A stretch of 64,000 nt of DNA. Source: an uncultured Porphyromonas sp. (GTDB lineage Bacteria; Bacteroidota; Bacteroidia; Bacteroidales; Porphyromonadaceae). Made by a program: the position numbers and the translations under genes. The notes under the pieces are model-generated. The model was not told where the DNA came from, searched no databases, and saw only the letters and a program-made list of their open reading frames with translations. Positions 52,116 to 62,259 of this stretch are shown one piece after another (the first letter of the stretch is position 1; each line of letters starts with the position of its first letter). The DNA lies in contig UWSO01000003.1 in NCBI GenBank assembly GCA_900538385.1, positions 1-64,000 on the forward strand, in the 5' to 3' direction.

Positions 52116-52488
52116 AGGGTTGACGCATTACAATATAAACTGAGCGAGCTCATCTCAATCTCTCCCGATGAGTTTTCAAATATCTCGGGGGATATTTTTG
52201 TTTTTCTCCCGAGGAAATGGCGAAATTCTTCGGACTTATCATTTGATTCTTCCGAAGTTTCAGTTGATTCTTCCGAAGAATTTTTTCTTTCCTCCGAGGA
52301 AATCGGAATTTCGTCGGGAGCTATTTGGGAAATTCTTCGGGAGAAATCCGAATCATCGGAGAGGGAAGCGTAATCAGAGAGAGAGAGAGAGAGAGAGTTT
52401 GTAGCCACAGTGTAGCGATACCCGAACCGTGTATCCTATTTATCGTCATGTGCCACTCCTAGAAGGCTGGTTATAATGCGTCAGCCCT
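52116..52488. mobile_element. MITE-like element, complete copy 2
   Basis: The 373-bp element has inverted ends AGGGTTGACGCATTA (52116-52130) and TTATAATGCGTCAGCCCT (52471-52488). The interior follows copy 1 closely: TCCCGAGGAAATGGCGAAA, TTCTTCGGACTTATCATTTG, TTCCGAAGAATTTT, TTGGGAAATTCTTCGGGAG, then a GA dinucleotide run (52373-52398), GTAGCCACAGTGTAGCGATA and the right end. It has no gene. Confidence 0.78.
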
Positions 52489-52489
52489 A

Positions 52490-52600
52490 GTTACTTACCA
52501 TTTTCCTCGGAGGAATTTTTCGATTTCTTCGGGAGAAGTCAGATAAGCCGAGGAAATTGCCGAGAGGGTCTAAGACGATCTTCCATCTCTCAGCACCTTA
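52490..52600. repeat. Short fragment related to the MITE interior
   Basis: TTTCCTCGGAGGAATTTTTC followed by GATTTCTTCGGGAGAAGTC resembles the TCCTCGG...TTCTTCGGGAG words of the element. It could be a relic of another insertion. Confidence 0.45.
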
Positions 52601-52661
52601 AAATAAGAATTGGTCGAAGAAGTAAGCTCAGTCGGAGAGCTATTTGTATCGCTTATTTTGC

Positions 52662-52669
52662 TAACTTTG
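52662..52669 (+). promoter_or_regulatory. -7 box of the GNAT-like gene
   Basis: TAACTTTG followed by T. A TTTG lies 15 bases upstream (52643-52646), closer than ideal. The inferred leader is about 145 bases. Confidence 0.5.
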
Positions 52670-52821
52670 TCGCCAGAGTAGTAAGAGGATGAGAGACCTC
52701 ATTTTCTAAGAGTTCTGACACTCCTCTATCGCTTGCACTTGTAGTACAGACGCTACATTTGCCCCGAAGCATCCCTACCTCATTTTGTGGAGGGTTGTAA
52801 CGCAAACCATAAGCTTAAATC

Positions 52822-53949
52822 ATGGCAGTAGAAATCAGACAAATAGATGGACGCAAGGAGCTGAAGAAGTTTGTTGAGTTCAACCTCGAGCTGTACAAAA
52901 ACAACCCTTACCACGTCCCTGGCATCATCAAGGATGAGATAGACCTACTGGATAAGGACAAGAACCCCTCCTTCGATGTATGTGAGGCTGCCTACTTTCT
53001 AGCCTACAAGGATGGCAAAATCGTAGGGCGCATCGCTGGAATCATCAACCACAAGGCAAACGAGACCTGGAATCAGAATTACGCTCGCTTTGGTTTCGTT
53101 GACTTTATCAATGATGACGAGGTGGTCGACAAGCTCTTTGAGACTGTCGAGCAGTGGGGGCGCAATAAGGGTATGGACTATATGCACGGGCCGATGTCCT
53201 TCACCGATATGGATCAAGAGGCGATGCTCGTGGAGGGCTTCGACCAGATGGGTACGACCGTAGGTCTCTACAACTACGCTTACTACCCTAAGCAGCTAGA
53301 GCGACTAGGATATGTCAAGAGTACGGACTGGAAGGAGTACCTGATCAAGATCCCTAAGGAGATCCCTGAGAAGCATCAGCGTATCGCCAACCTAGTCAAG
53401 GAGAAGTATGGTCTCAAGGTGGTTAAGTACAAGAGCCGCAAGGAGATCATGTCTCACGCTGACGACATCTTTAACACACTCAATAAAGCGTACGCTCCGC
53501 TCTACGGCTTTAGCGAGTTATCGCCCGCACAGATGGAGTACTATGCTAATGCTTACTTACCTTTGCTGCGACTAGACTTCTTTACCGCTATTGTCAGAGA
53601 GCGTGACCAGCAGATGATTGCTTTCGCTATCACGATGCCTAACCTAAGCAAGGCGATGCGAGCCGCCAAGGGGCGACTCTACCCCTTCGGCTTCATACCG
53701 CTACTGAATGCGCTCAAGACTCCACCCAAAGTGGTCGACCTTTACCTCATAGGTATACTTCCCGAGTACCAAAACAAGGGGATCAATGCGCTCATCTTCG
53801 CCGACCTGATACCGATCTACAACAAGCTAGGTGTCGAGATGGCTGAGAGCAATCCTGAGCTAGAGACGAATATGGCGGTGCAGCTACAGTGGAGCTACTT
53901 CGAGCGTAAGCACCACAAGACGCGCCGTGTCTTCATCAAGGAGCTCTAA
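52822..53949 (+). CDS. GNAT-like N-acetyltransferase family protein
   Basis: This 375-residue soluble protein is common in Bacteroidota. It contains GNAT-like segments (YFLAYKDGKIVGRIAGIINH near residue 60 and LIGILPEYQNKGINALIFAD near 310, the latter resembling an acetyl-CoA loop). The middle region YMHGPMSFTDMDQEAMLVEG is a conserved family block. The substrate is unknown. It precedes parE by 54 bases on the same strand. Confidence 0.75.
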   Translation: MAVEIRQIDGRKELKKFVEFNLELYKNNPYHVPGIIKDEIDLLDKDKNPSFDVCEAAYFLAYKDGKIVGRIAGIINHKANETWNQNYARFGFVDFINDDEVVDKLFETVEQWGRNKGMDYMHGPMSFTDMDQEAMLVEGFDQMGTTVGLYNYAYYPKQLERLGYVKSTDWKEYLIKIPKEIPEKHQRIANLVKEKYGLKVVKYKSRKEIMSHADDIFNTLNKAYAPLYGFSELSPAQMEYYANAYLPLLRLDFFTAIVRERDQQMIAFAITMPNLSKAMRAAKGRLYPFGFIPLLNALKTPPKVVDLYLIGILPEYQNKGINALIFADLIPIYNKLGVEMAESNPELETNMAVQLQWSYFERKHHKTRRVFIKEL

Positions 53950-54003
53950 CATAAGACTCTTCGAATAGCAAACACTATTTTCATTATCTACTAACTGACA
54001 TCA

Positions 54004-56025
54004 ATGCCTATACAAGAACCTCTTAATCAGCCTGAACTCTTAGACCAACCTACCGTAGCTGGATACACCGAAGATGACTTTCGGACGCTCTCCTGGAGCG
54101 AGCATATCCGCAAGCGTCCCGGTATGTATATCGGTAAAATCGGGGATGGTACGCAGGCGGACGACGGTATCTACATTCTCATCAAGGAGGTGATAGACAA
54201 CTCCATCGATGAGTTTGTCATGGGCGTGGGCAGTGAGATACGTATCACGATAGACAGCGAGACAAACGAGGTGCAGATACGAGACTACGGTCGTGGCATC
54301 CCGCTCGGCAAGCTCGTCGATGCGACCTCTAAGATGAATACGGGTGCCAAGATCGACTCGCAAGCCTTCAAGAAGTCGGTCGGTCTGAATGGTGTCGGTC
54401 TCAAAGCGGTCAATGCGCTCTCCTCTATCTTTACTGTCCAGAGCTGGCGCGAGGGCGAAACCTCCTCAGTCACCTACGAGCAGGCTGAGATGATCGCTCA
54501 TACACCAGCGGAGCCGTGGGAGGACAAGGAGGAGCACGGCACATTGGTCTCCTTCACGCCAGACGCTGAGGTCTTTCGTAACTCACACTACGACCTCCGC
54601 CATGTGGAGGCGCTCGTACGCAACTACTGCTACCTCAATACTGGACTGACGCTCTACCTCAACGATAAGAAATATGTAAGCCGTCACGGGCTACAGGACT
54701 TCCTCTCAGACACGATCACGGGCGACCCTCTCTACCCGATCGTACGTCTCACGGGTCCCGACATAGAGGTTGCTATCACACACATTGATCAGTACGGAGA
54801 GGAGTTTTACAGCTTCGTCAATGGTCAGTACACCACACAGGGAGGTACTCACTTGACCGCCTTTCGCGAGCAGGTAGCTCGTGTGATCAAGGAGTTCTCG
54901 GGCAAGGGCTTTGAGTATGGAGACATTCGCTCTGGCATGGCGGCAGCAATCAGCATTCGCATCATCGAGCCAGAGTTCGAGAGTCAGACGAAGATCAAGC
55001 TCGGCTCCAAAGAGATGGTTCCCCAGGACCCTATGTTTGAGCACGAACCGCTACGGGGCGTGACAGTACAGAAGTTTGTCGGTGACTTCCTCAAGGAGAA
55101 GCTCGACAACTATCTTCACATGCACCCTGAAATCTCCGAGGTGATGCTCCAGACGATCCAAGCCAACGAGCGTGAGCGCAAAGCGATGAGCGGCGTGACC
55201 AAGCTGGCGCGTGAGCGTGCTAAGAAAGCTAGCCTGCACAATAAGAAGCTGCGTGACTGCACCGAGCACTACAACGATCCGAAGGCTAAGAACCCTGAGC
55301 TGACCAGTATCTTTATCACGGAAGGTAACTCGGCTAGTGGGTCGATCACACAGAGTAGAGACGCACGCTACCAAGCGGTCTTTAGCTTGCGAGGCAAACC
55401 ACTCAACAGCTACGGGCTGAGTAAAAAGGTGGTCTATGAGAACGAAGAGTTTAACCTCCTCCAGGCTGCGCTCAACATCGAAGACGGTCTCGACGGCTTG
55501 CGCTACAACCGTGTGATCATCGCTACCGATGCCGATGACGACGGTATGCACATACGACTCCTGACGCTGACCTTCTTCTTGCAGTTCTTCCCCGAGCTGG
55601 TGCGGCGTGGACACGTATATATATTGGAGACACCGCTCTATCGTGTCTCGCTACCAGCCAAGCGTAAGAAGAGTATCACGGCACGTGTTGCATCAGGGGG
55701 TAAGAAGAAGAGTGGCAAGAAGGCGACCAATGAGCCAGCATCTGAGACTGAGACCTCTGCTTACTGTTACAGTGATCAGGAACTCAATGCGGCTGTAGAG
55801 CGGATGGGCGCTTCGGCTCAGATCACTCGCTTCAAGGGTTTGGGAGAGATCAGCGCCAATGAGTTTAAGGAGCTGATCACGGAGGAAAACATCAAGCTCC
55901 GTCAGGTGACACTGCGCAAGGAAGACAACCTGAAGCGGATGCTACACTTCTACATGGGCAAGAACACGCCCGACCGTCAAGACTTTATCATAGACAATCT
56001 AGTCATCGACGAGGAGATTGTCTAA
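54004..56025 (+). CDS. parE: DNA topoisomerase IV subunit B (ParE-like)
   Basis: The 673-residue ATPase subunit partners ParC (2553-5174). It has the GHKL ATP-binding motifs VIDNSIDEF and RDYGRGIPLGK, VGLNGVGLKAVNAL, a transducer domain, and the TOPRIM motifs FITEGNSASGS and TDADDDGMHIR. A Lys/Ser-rich insert (KRKKSITARVASGGKKKSGK) lies within the C-terminal part. Length and motifs fit ParE rather than the longer GyrB. No clear promoter box is seen in the 54-base gap. Confidence 0.93.
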   Translation: MPIQEPLNQPELLDQPTVAGYTEDDFRTLSWSEHIRKRPGMYIGKIGDGTQADDGIYILIKEVIDNSIDEFVMGVGSEIRITIDSETNEVQIRDYGRGIPLGKLVDATSKMNTGAKIDSQAFKKSVGLNGVGLKAVNALSSIFTVQSWREGETSSVTYEQAEMIAHTPAEPWEDKEEHGTLVSFTPDAEVFRNSHYDLRHVEALVRNYCYLNTGLTLYLNDKKYVSRHGLQDFLSDTITGDPLYPIVRLTGPDIEVAITHIDQYGEEFYSFVNGQYTTQGGTHLTAFREQVARVIKEFSGKGFEYGDIRSGMAAAISIRIIEPEFESQTKIKLGSKEMVPQDPMFEHEPLRGVTVQKFVGDFLKEKLDNYLHMHPEISEVMLQTIQANERERKAMSGVTKLARERAKKASLHNKKLRDCTEHYNDPKAKNPELTSIFITEGNSASGSITQSRDARYQAVFSLRGKPLNSYGLSKKVVYENEEFNLLQAALNIEDGLDGLRYNRVIIATDADDDGMHIRLLTLTFFLQFFPELVRRGHVYILETPLYRVSLPAKRKKSITARVASGGKKKSGKKATNEPASETETSAYCYSDQELNAAVERMGASAQITRFKGLGEISANEFKELITEENIKLRQVTLRKEDNLKRMLHFYMGKNTPDRQDFIIDNLVIDEEIV

Positions 56026-56053
56026 GTCTCCTCACCTAGCTTAGCAGACAGAA

Positions 56054-56518
56054 ATGAAGCGTATCGGATTCTTTGCGGGTTCCTTTGACCCCTTTACACT
56101 AGGGCATGCAGACATTGTGGCACGTGCTCTCAAGATTTTCGACGAGGTGGTCATAGGCATCGGTACGCACCCGACGAAAAAGCCATTCTTCACCTCCGAG
56201 CAGCGCGCCCTACAGATAGAGACCGTCTATGCTCAGGAGCCTCGTGTTCGTGTCGTGAGCTATAGCGGTATGACCATCGAGGCGGCGAAGCAGTGTGGCG
56301 CACAGTTTCTCATACGTGGTGTACGCTCCACGAGCGACTTTGAGTACGAGCAGAGTATCTCCCAGATCAATGACCATCTGCACGGACCTATGACGGTACT
56401 ACTCTTTGGGGCGCAAGGACTGCTCCACATCTCTAGCTCTATGGTACGGGAGCTGCTGAGCTGGAATCTAGATGTATCCGACTACGTACCCAGTGGCATG
56501 CCTTTGACTTTTGACTAA
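56054..56518 (+). CDS. coaD: Phosphopantetheine adenylyltransferase
   Basis: The 154-residue enzyme catalyses the fourth step of CoA synthesis. It has the nucleotidyltransferase motif AGSFDPFTLGHADI and the second motif HISSSMVREL (ISSTxVR type). RGVRSTSDFEYEQ is the typical pantetheine-binding block. It follows parE by 28 bases. Confidence 0.95.
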   Translation: MKRIGFFAGSFDPFTLGHADIVARALKIFDEVVIGIGTHPTKKPFFTSEQRALQIETVYAQEPRVRVVSYSGMTIEAAKQCGAQFLIRGVRSTSDFEYEQSISQINDHLHGPMTVLLFGAQGLLHISSSMVRELLSWNLDVSDYVPSGMPLTFD

Positions 56519-56542
56519 TTAGCTATCTCCTATCCTCTTACT

Positions 56543-57919
56543 ATGCGACAATCAGCTGACATCAATCATATCTACGACTTACTCCTCCAGAGTGACGGTA
56601 TTTGCACTGACACGCGACATCTGCGTCCTGATTCGCTCTTCGTATCGCTACGAGGAGCACACTTCGACGGAAATCGCTTTGCGGTGGATGCGCTCAAGCA
56701 GGGCTGCAAGTATGCACTCGTTGACGACCTTAGCTATATAGATGAGGTCGAGGAGTCTGACGTCGATCTCCGTGAGCGACTTATTTATTATAGAGATGGG
56801 GGCTTTGAGGCACTCCACGAGCTAGCACTCCTACATAGGGCGAAGTCTGAGGCGACCTTCATAGCGATCACAGGAACCAATGGTAAGACAACCACCAAGG
56901 AGCTGGTCGCTACGGTCTTGTCCGCAAAGTATCGGGGGCATGCCACGCAGGGCAACTACAACAACGAGATAGGCGTCCCCCTTACCCTACTACAAGTTCG
57001 TCCCGAGCATCAGTTTGTCATCGTCGAGCTAGGAGCTTCGCACATCGGAGACATAGCTTCGCTCTGCAAGCTCGCACAGCCTCAGTATGGCATCATTACG
57101 AATGTGGGGCGTGCTCATCTCTCAGGCTTTGGCACGCCCGAGGGGGTGATCAAGGCTAAGAGCGAGCTTTACGCTTATCTGCGAGAGCATAGCGGACAAG
57201 CCTTCTGCAATGGAGAGGATAAGACGCTCATCAGCAATCTCAATGGACTACCCACGGTCTACTACAACGGCACCACGTCGCCACGCGTCACAGGCTCCGT
57301 GCTCCCCACCGATGAGTCTGGACTACTAAAGATAGAGTGGCGTGACCAGGAGACTGGCGAGAGCTACCAGCTAGCGACAAAGCTAGTCGGTGACTACAAC
57401 CTCAACAACATACTGGCGGCGATCACCGTGGGGCTACACTTCGGCCTAGATCCTAAGACTATCAATGAGGCTGTGACCAATTATCAGCCACACAATGAGC
57501 GATCTCAAGTCCTCCCTCCGACAGCGCAGGGCAATCGTGTCATCCTCGACTGCTACAACGCCAATCCATCTAGCATGGAGGTGGCGCTCAGCAGCTACTT
57601 CACAATGGACTGTCAGGGTCTCAACCGCATGCTTATCCTCGGAGACATGAACGAGCTAGGCGATGCTGCCGAGAGCGAGCATATCACCGTCATCAGACAG
57701 ATACAGAGCTATCTCCTACGCTATCCTAAGATGGTCACTTACTGTTGCGGGCCCAACTTCTTCGCCCTACAGGCTCGCTATGGGAGCGAGCACTTCATCT
57801 TCTTCCCCTCGGCGACCGCTCTCAAGCAATACTTCACTAGACACCAACCGCAGCACAGCTTTATCTTGATCAAAGGCTCTAACTCGCACCACCTCTCGTC
57901 TATTGCGGAGCTATGCTAA
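56543..57919 (+). CDS. murF: UDP-MurNAc-tripeptide D-alanyl-D-alanine ligase
   Basis: The 458-residue cytoplasmic ligase adds D-Ala-D-Ala to the peptidoglycan precursor. It has an N-terminal substrate domain (GICTDTRHLRPDSLFVSLRG), the P-loop ITGTNGKTTTKEL, the block TQGNYNNEIGVPLTLL and the C-terminal LDCYNANPSSMEVAL. Its last seven bases overlap the start of rpoN. Confidence 0.95.
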   Translation: MRQSADINHIYDLLLQSDGICTDTRHLRPDSLFVSLRGAHFDGNRFAVDALKQGCKYALVDDLSYIDEVEESDVDLRERLIYYRDGGFEALHELALLHRAKSEATFIAITGTNGKTTTKELVATVLSAKYRGHATQGNYNNEIGVPLTLLQVRPEHQFVIVELGASHIGDIASLCKLAQPQYGIITNVGRAHLSGFGTPEGVIKAKSELYAYLREHSGQAFCNGEDKTLISNLNGLPTVYYNGTTSPRVTGSVLPTDESGLLKIEWRDQETGESYQLATKLVGDYNLNNILAAITVGLHFGLDPKTINEAVTNYQPHNERSQVLPPTAQGNRVILDCYNANPSSMEVALSSYFTMDCQGLNRMLILGDMNELGDAAESEHITVIRQIQSYLLRYPKMVTYCCGPNFFALQARYGSEHFIFFPSATALKQYFTRHQPQHSFILIKGSNSHHLSSIAELC

Positions 57920-59391
57920 AGAATCGCCAGCAACAGCAGCTAGAGCAGCGACAGACCCTCACGGCACGACAGATACAGCAGATACAACTGCTGGAGCTAC
58001 CTGTCACCGAGCTGGAGCAGCGCATCAGTGCTGAGATCGAGCGCAACCCCGCCCTCGAAGAGAGCTATACAGCTCGTGACGATTCCAATGAAAGCAACGC
58101 AACCAACGAGCAAGTCGACTCCTCCCTAAGTCAGTCCGACCAAGATCGGCTCGAAGCGCGCAACGAGTTTGGCAATGACGACGAGATCCCAGCTTATCGG
58201 CTCAGGATGATCGCCGAGAGAGAGCAGCAGCGCGAGGAGATACCTTTTGCTGCCCACGGTCTCTCTCTCACGGACTACCTCGACAACCAACTCTCCACCC
58301 TAGAGCTCACCGAGCGGCAGCAACTACTCGCACCTTATATAGTAGGTAACCTTCGAGAGGATGGCTACCTAGACCGCTCGCTCCCGCTCATTGCTCAGGA
58401 TCTGCTCCTCAAAGAGGGCGTCGACGCCTCCGAGCAGGAGCTCACCGAGCTACTCCAGATCATTCAGAGCTTAGACCCTCCAGGCGTTGGTGCCAGGACG
58501 CTACAAGAGTGCTTACTACTACAACTGCACCGCATGGAGCAGAGCGAGACCGTCGTCAATGCGGAGAAGATCGTCTCTCGCTACTTCGATGACTTTGCTT
58601 ACAAACGGTTCGAGCGACTTACCAAGCGAGGCTTTGATCAGAAGCAACTCGAAGAGGTTTCGGCACTTATTCACCAGCTCTCGCCTAAGCCGGGCAATGG
58701 CTTTGACTCCTCTGCAGAGACGCTCCTCTCGAAGGTGACACCCGACTTCATCATCACCGAGCATGAGGGCGAGCTCACCCTGACCCTTACCGACCAGCGC
58801 GAGATACCCGCCCTCACCGTATCGCCAAGCTACAAGCAGATGATCGCCGACTACCGTGATGCGTCAACTAGTGAACGAGCCAAGCTCAAGGAAACGATAC
58901 AGTACACCCGTGACAGAGTCAAGGACGCCGAGTGGTTCATCTCCGCCCTGCAGCAGCGCTACGACACCCTACGCACCACCATGACCATCATCATGACGCT
59001 ACAGCGAGACTTCTTCCTCTCGGGCGACATCGTAGACCTGCGCCCCATGATCCTCAAGGACGTTGCCGAGCTAGCCCGACTAGACATCAGCACCATATCA
59101 CGTGTCAGCAATAGCAAGTACGTGCAGTGCCAGTGGGGCATCTACCCGGTCAAGTTCTTCTTTAGCGAAAGCATGCAAGCGAAGGACGGTAGTGACGTCT
59201 CCACCAAAGTGATCAAAGATTGCCTCAAGCAGATCATCGAAGGGGAAGATCCACGCCAGCCGCTCACGGACGACCAACTCACAGAGGCGCTCTCACAGCA
59301 GGGCTACGACATAGCGCGCCGCACCACCGCCAAGTATAGACAACAGCTCGGTCTCCCCACGGCTCGCCTGCGTCGCAAGCTGACTAAGTAA
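57913..59391 (+). CDS. rpoN: RNA polymerase sigma-54 factor
   Basis: The 492-residue factor has a Gln-rich region I (QTLTARQIQQIQLLELPVTE), an acidic region II, a core-binding region, and a DNA-binding region ending with the RpoN box IARRTTAKYRQQLGLP. It needs an enhancer-binding ATPase activator; none is encoded in the window. It overlaps murF by seven bases and precedes the DUF5686 gene by six, so it is part of the same transcript. Confidence 0.95.
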   Translation: MLKNRQQQQLEQRQTLTARQIQQIQLLELPVTELEQRISAEIERNPALEESYTARDDSNESNATNEQVDSSLSQSDQDRLEARNEFGNDDEIPAYRLRMIAEREQQREEIPFAAHGLSLTDYLDNQLSTLELTERQQLLAPYIVGNLREDGYLDRSLPLIAQDLLLKEGVDASEQELTELLQIIQSLDPPGVGARTLQECLLLQLHRMEQSETVVNAEKIVSRYFDDFAYKRFERLTKRGFDQKQLEEVSALIHQLSPKPGNGFDSSAETLLSKVTPDFIITEHEGELTLTLTDQREIPALTVSPSYKQMIADYRDASTSERAKLKETIQYTRDRVKDAEWFISALQQRYDTLRTTMTIIMTLQRDFFLSGDIVDLRPMILKDVAELARLDISTISRVSNSKYVQCQWGIYPVKFFFSESMQAKDGSDVSTKVIKDCLKQIIEGEDPRQPLTDDQLTEALSQQGYDIARRTTAKYRQQLGLPTARLRRKLTK

Positions 59392-59397
59392 TCGCTT

Positions 59398-62034
59398 ATG
59401 CAAACGAAGCGTAGCTTCCTGATCCTACTCTGGAGCTTTCTTTACCTGCTCCCCACCCTCCTCGTTGGACAAGTCTCTAGTAGCACCACCATCTCGGGCA
59501 TCCTATACGACCAGCAGACAGGAGAACCGATCCCCTACGCCACCATATCTACCGAGACACGCCAGAGCGTCACAGGCACAGCCAGCGACGACAAGGGATC
59601 CTTTACGATAAAGCTACAGTACGACGTCATAGCCCAAGACTCCATCGTGCTACAGATCAGCTGTATAGGCTATGAAATGCGGATATTACGTTTGGACAAA
59701 TACCAAAATCACGAATTAGGACGCATCCCGCTCACCCGAAAAGCGACAGACATGGAGACAGTCGTCGTCAAGCCCAAGAAAGAGCGCTACCGACGCAAAG
59801 GCAACCCCGCCGTAACCATCATGCGCCAAGTGATGCAGCATAAAGAGCGCAACCAACTATCCTCCCTACCCGACTACTCCTACCAACTTTACCAGAAGAC
59901 CCTCCTCGCTCAGGGAGACATCACACGAGGCAAGGGCTACTGGGGCATCCCCAAGTGGCGCATGAAGAGCTTCGTTGATAGCTCCTCCCTCGCCAGGACA
60001 CCCATCCTTCCCTTCTCACTGCGTGAGCGACACACCGTCTATGCGCAGAAGGACGGGCACTCTGAGAATCCGCTACTCCTCGGCACACGACACAAAGGAG
60101 TCGAGCAGGTGGTCGACGAGGGACTGCTCTCGAGCAATATAGATGCACTCCTCGCTCCTGTAGACATCTACGACAACGACCTGCCACTACTCTCCAAAGA
60201 GATCATCGGTCCACTACACTCGCAGCTCGGCATCACCTTCTACAAGTACTATCTCCTAGACACCATCCCAGACGCTTCGGGCAATGCCTGCTATCAGATA
60301 CAGTTCGTACCGATAGAGATGCGTGACGCAGGCTTTTCGGGCACACTATTAGTAGACACCGTGGACTACAGCATCCACGGAGTAGAGATGCGCTTGCCCA
60401 CCATCGCCAATGTCAACTGGGTAGACCGCCTAGAGATCACTATCGACTACGCCCCGCAGAGCATCACACGACCAGACGGACGGCGTGACACCCTATGGCT
60501 GCCCGAGCGGCAGCGGCTCGATGCACTCTTTCGTGTATCCAAGCGGCTAAACATATCCGCCTTAGCACGTGTCACCTCCATCTACAGCCACTACCAGACA
60601 GGAGCCACAGCGCTAAAACCTGAAACGCTCGATCCTCGTCTTCTCCTCTCCGCAGATACGCTCCAACAGCTCATGACACACGTTATCGACGACTACGGGC
60701 TGGTCGTACGCCCCGAACCGATCGACTCCACCGAGCAGCGCGCCACACAGCTCGTCGACTATATCCTCCACGACCCAGGGTACAAGTTCTTTTCGCTATG
60801 CGCTAGGATGGCTTCCGTAGGCTTTATTCCGATACCTGCCGAGCCACTACACCGCGAGCGCGTCTATGTAGATCTAGGTCCCCTGGAGACCCTCATCAGT
60901 GCCAACCTGATCGAGGGCGTACGGCTTCGCCTTGGAGGCATGACTACGGCCAGACTGCATAATCAGCTCTTTGCCGAGGGATATGTCACCTATGGCTTTA
61001 AGGACAAAAAGTGGAAGTACTACGCTCGTCTCACCTACGCCACTAAGCCAAAAGAACTACACCCGCATAGCTATCCACGCAACAACTTCGCACTCGCCAT
61101 ACGCAACGACCTCTTCTTCCCTGGAGAGGAGAGCTACGGACTTTACAAAGACGGCATCGCCTCTATCTTTGGCACCTGCGGCATCACACGGCGCTACTAC
61201 GGACTAGACATAGAGGCTTCGCACGAGATAGACTGGTCGCCTAGCCTATACTCCAATGTATGGGTTGACTACCAGCGCCAGCAACCCACAGGCACGCTCC
61301 ACTACTACACGCTAGATGCCGAAGGCAAGCAATACGAAGTCTACGAACTACGACAGACCGAAATCGGAGCTTCGCTCAGTTGGACGCCTGGACGCACTCC
61401 CTACTCAGGGCGCAAGCCTGGTAGCATCGTCTCGGCAGACATCTACAAGCCCTCCTTCACAATCTCTGGATCGGTCTACCCACAAGGTCTATGGGGCAAT
61501 GCTCAGACTCACGGCGCGCTCCATCTCGCTTACAGCCAGAGGTTATACCTCAGCATACTAGGCGCACTAGACATAACCCTCCAGAGCGGTATCGCTCTAG
61601 GCAATACCCCACAGTCGCAGCTCTTCACACCCTACGGCAATCGTGCTTGGCTACTCGTCCCCGACGCCTTCCAGACCATACAACCGCTAGAGTTCATCGC
61701 TGACAAATACCTAGACTTCAAGCTCCTCTATCGTATGGAGGGCTTGCTCTTTAACCGCATCCCGCTCGTCAAGCGACTCGGACTGCGAGAGCTCGTCGGC
61801 ATCCATGGCTACTGGGGCGACACATCGCCTCGACACATCACTCCTCGCCCAGGGCAAATCCTCCTACCCACCTACGCTGAGCCCATGCACAACGACCTAC
61901 ACCTAGAGTGCTCGGCCGGGTTGAGCAACATCTTCAAGGTGCTCTCCGTCCAATACTTCTACCGCATCACAGGCAAAGGGATCCCCCCTCTCCAGCGGCA
62001 CTCCGTCCGCCTAGGTATCTCCGTCTCCTTCTGA
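59398..62034 (+). CDS. DUF5686 outer-membrane protein with carboxypeptidase-like domain
   Basis: The 878-residue protein has a signal peptide (residues 6-25) and an N-terminal carboxypeptidase-regulatory-like beta domain (about 33-118; ISGILYDQQTGEPIPYATIS). A middle region typical of DUF5686 follows (NPAVTIMRQVMQHKERNQLS, YSYQLYQKT), then a long C-terminal part with strands of a surface barrel. The family is widespread in Bacteroidota and lacks a known function. It is the last gene of the operon from parE or earlier. Confidence 0.82.
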   Translation: MQTKRSFLILLWSFLYLLPTLLVGQVSSSTTISGILYDQQTGEPIPYATISTETRQSVTGTASDDKGSFTIKLQYDVIAQDSIVLQISCIGYEMRILRLDKYQNHELGRIPLTRKATDMETVVVKPKKERYRRKGNPAVTIMRQVMQHKERNQLSSLPDYSYQLYQKTLLAQGDITRGKGYWGIPKWRMKSFVDSSSLARTPILPFSLRERHTVYAQKDGHSENPLLLGTRHKGVEQVVDEGLLSSNIDALLAPVDIYDNDLPLLSKEIIGPLHSQLGITFYKYYLLDTIPDASGNACYQIQFVPIEMRDAGFSGTLLVDTVDYSIHGVEMRLPTIANVNWVDRLEITIDYAPQSITRPDGRRDTLWLPERQRLDALFRVSKRLNISALARVTSIYSHYQTGATALKPETLDPRLLLSADTLQQLMTHVIDDYGLVVRPEPIDSTEQRATQLVDYILHDPGYKFFSLCARMASVGFIPIPAEPLHRERVYVDLGPLETLISANLIEGVRLRLGGMTTARLHNQLFAEGYVTYGFKDKKWKYYARLTYATKPKELHPHSYPRNNFALAIRNDLFFPGEESYGLYKDGIASIFGTCGITRRYYGLDIEASHEIDWSPSLYSNVWVDYQRQQPTGTLHYYTLDAEGKQYEVYELRQTEIGASLSWTPGRTPYSGRKPGSIVSADIYKPSFTISGSVYPQGLWGNAQTHGALHLAYSQRLYLSILGALDITLQSGIALGNTPQSQLFTPYGNRAWLLVPDAFQTIQPLEFIADKYLDFKLLYRMEGLLFNRIPLVKRLGLRELVGIHGYWGDTSPRHITPRPGQILLPTYAEPMHNDLHLECSAGLSNIFKVLSVQYFYRITGKGIPPLQRHSVRLGISVSF

Positions 62035-62126
62035 CGCATCGCTAAAGCCCTCTTAAATAACCGCTAAATGACTGTTGAATAACTCAAGAGTCTCCTTCGC
62101 TCGTGCTGTTTCCCTAGTGTCGCTCC

Positions 62127-62259
62127 AGTTTCATACGGGAGAAACTCTAGTTTCAAGGGGAAGAAACTCTAGTTTCATACGGGAGAAACTCTAGTTTCAT
62201 ACGGGAGAAACTCCAGTTTCATGGGGAAGAAACTCCAGTTTCATCGGATGAAACAAACT
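62127..62259. repeat. Six direct repeats of 22 bp, each with an internal palindrome
   Basis: Units start at 62127, 62149, 62171, 62193, 62215 and 62237 with consensus AGTTTCATACGGGAGAAACT plus CT. AGTTTC pairs with GAAACT inside each unit, so every unit can form its own hairpin. The loop alternates between CATACGGGA and CA(A/T)GGGGAA forms. There are no spacers, so this is not a CRISPR array. Confidence 0.9.
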
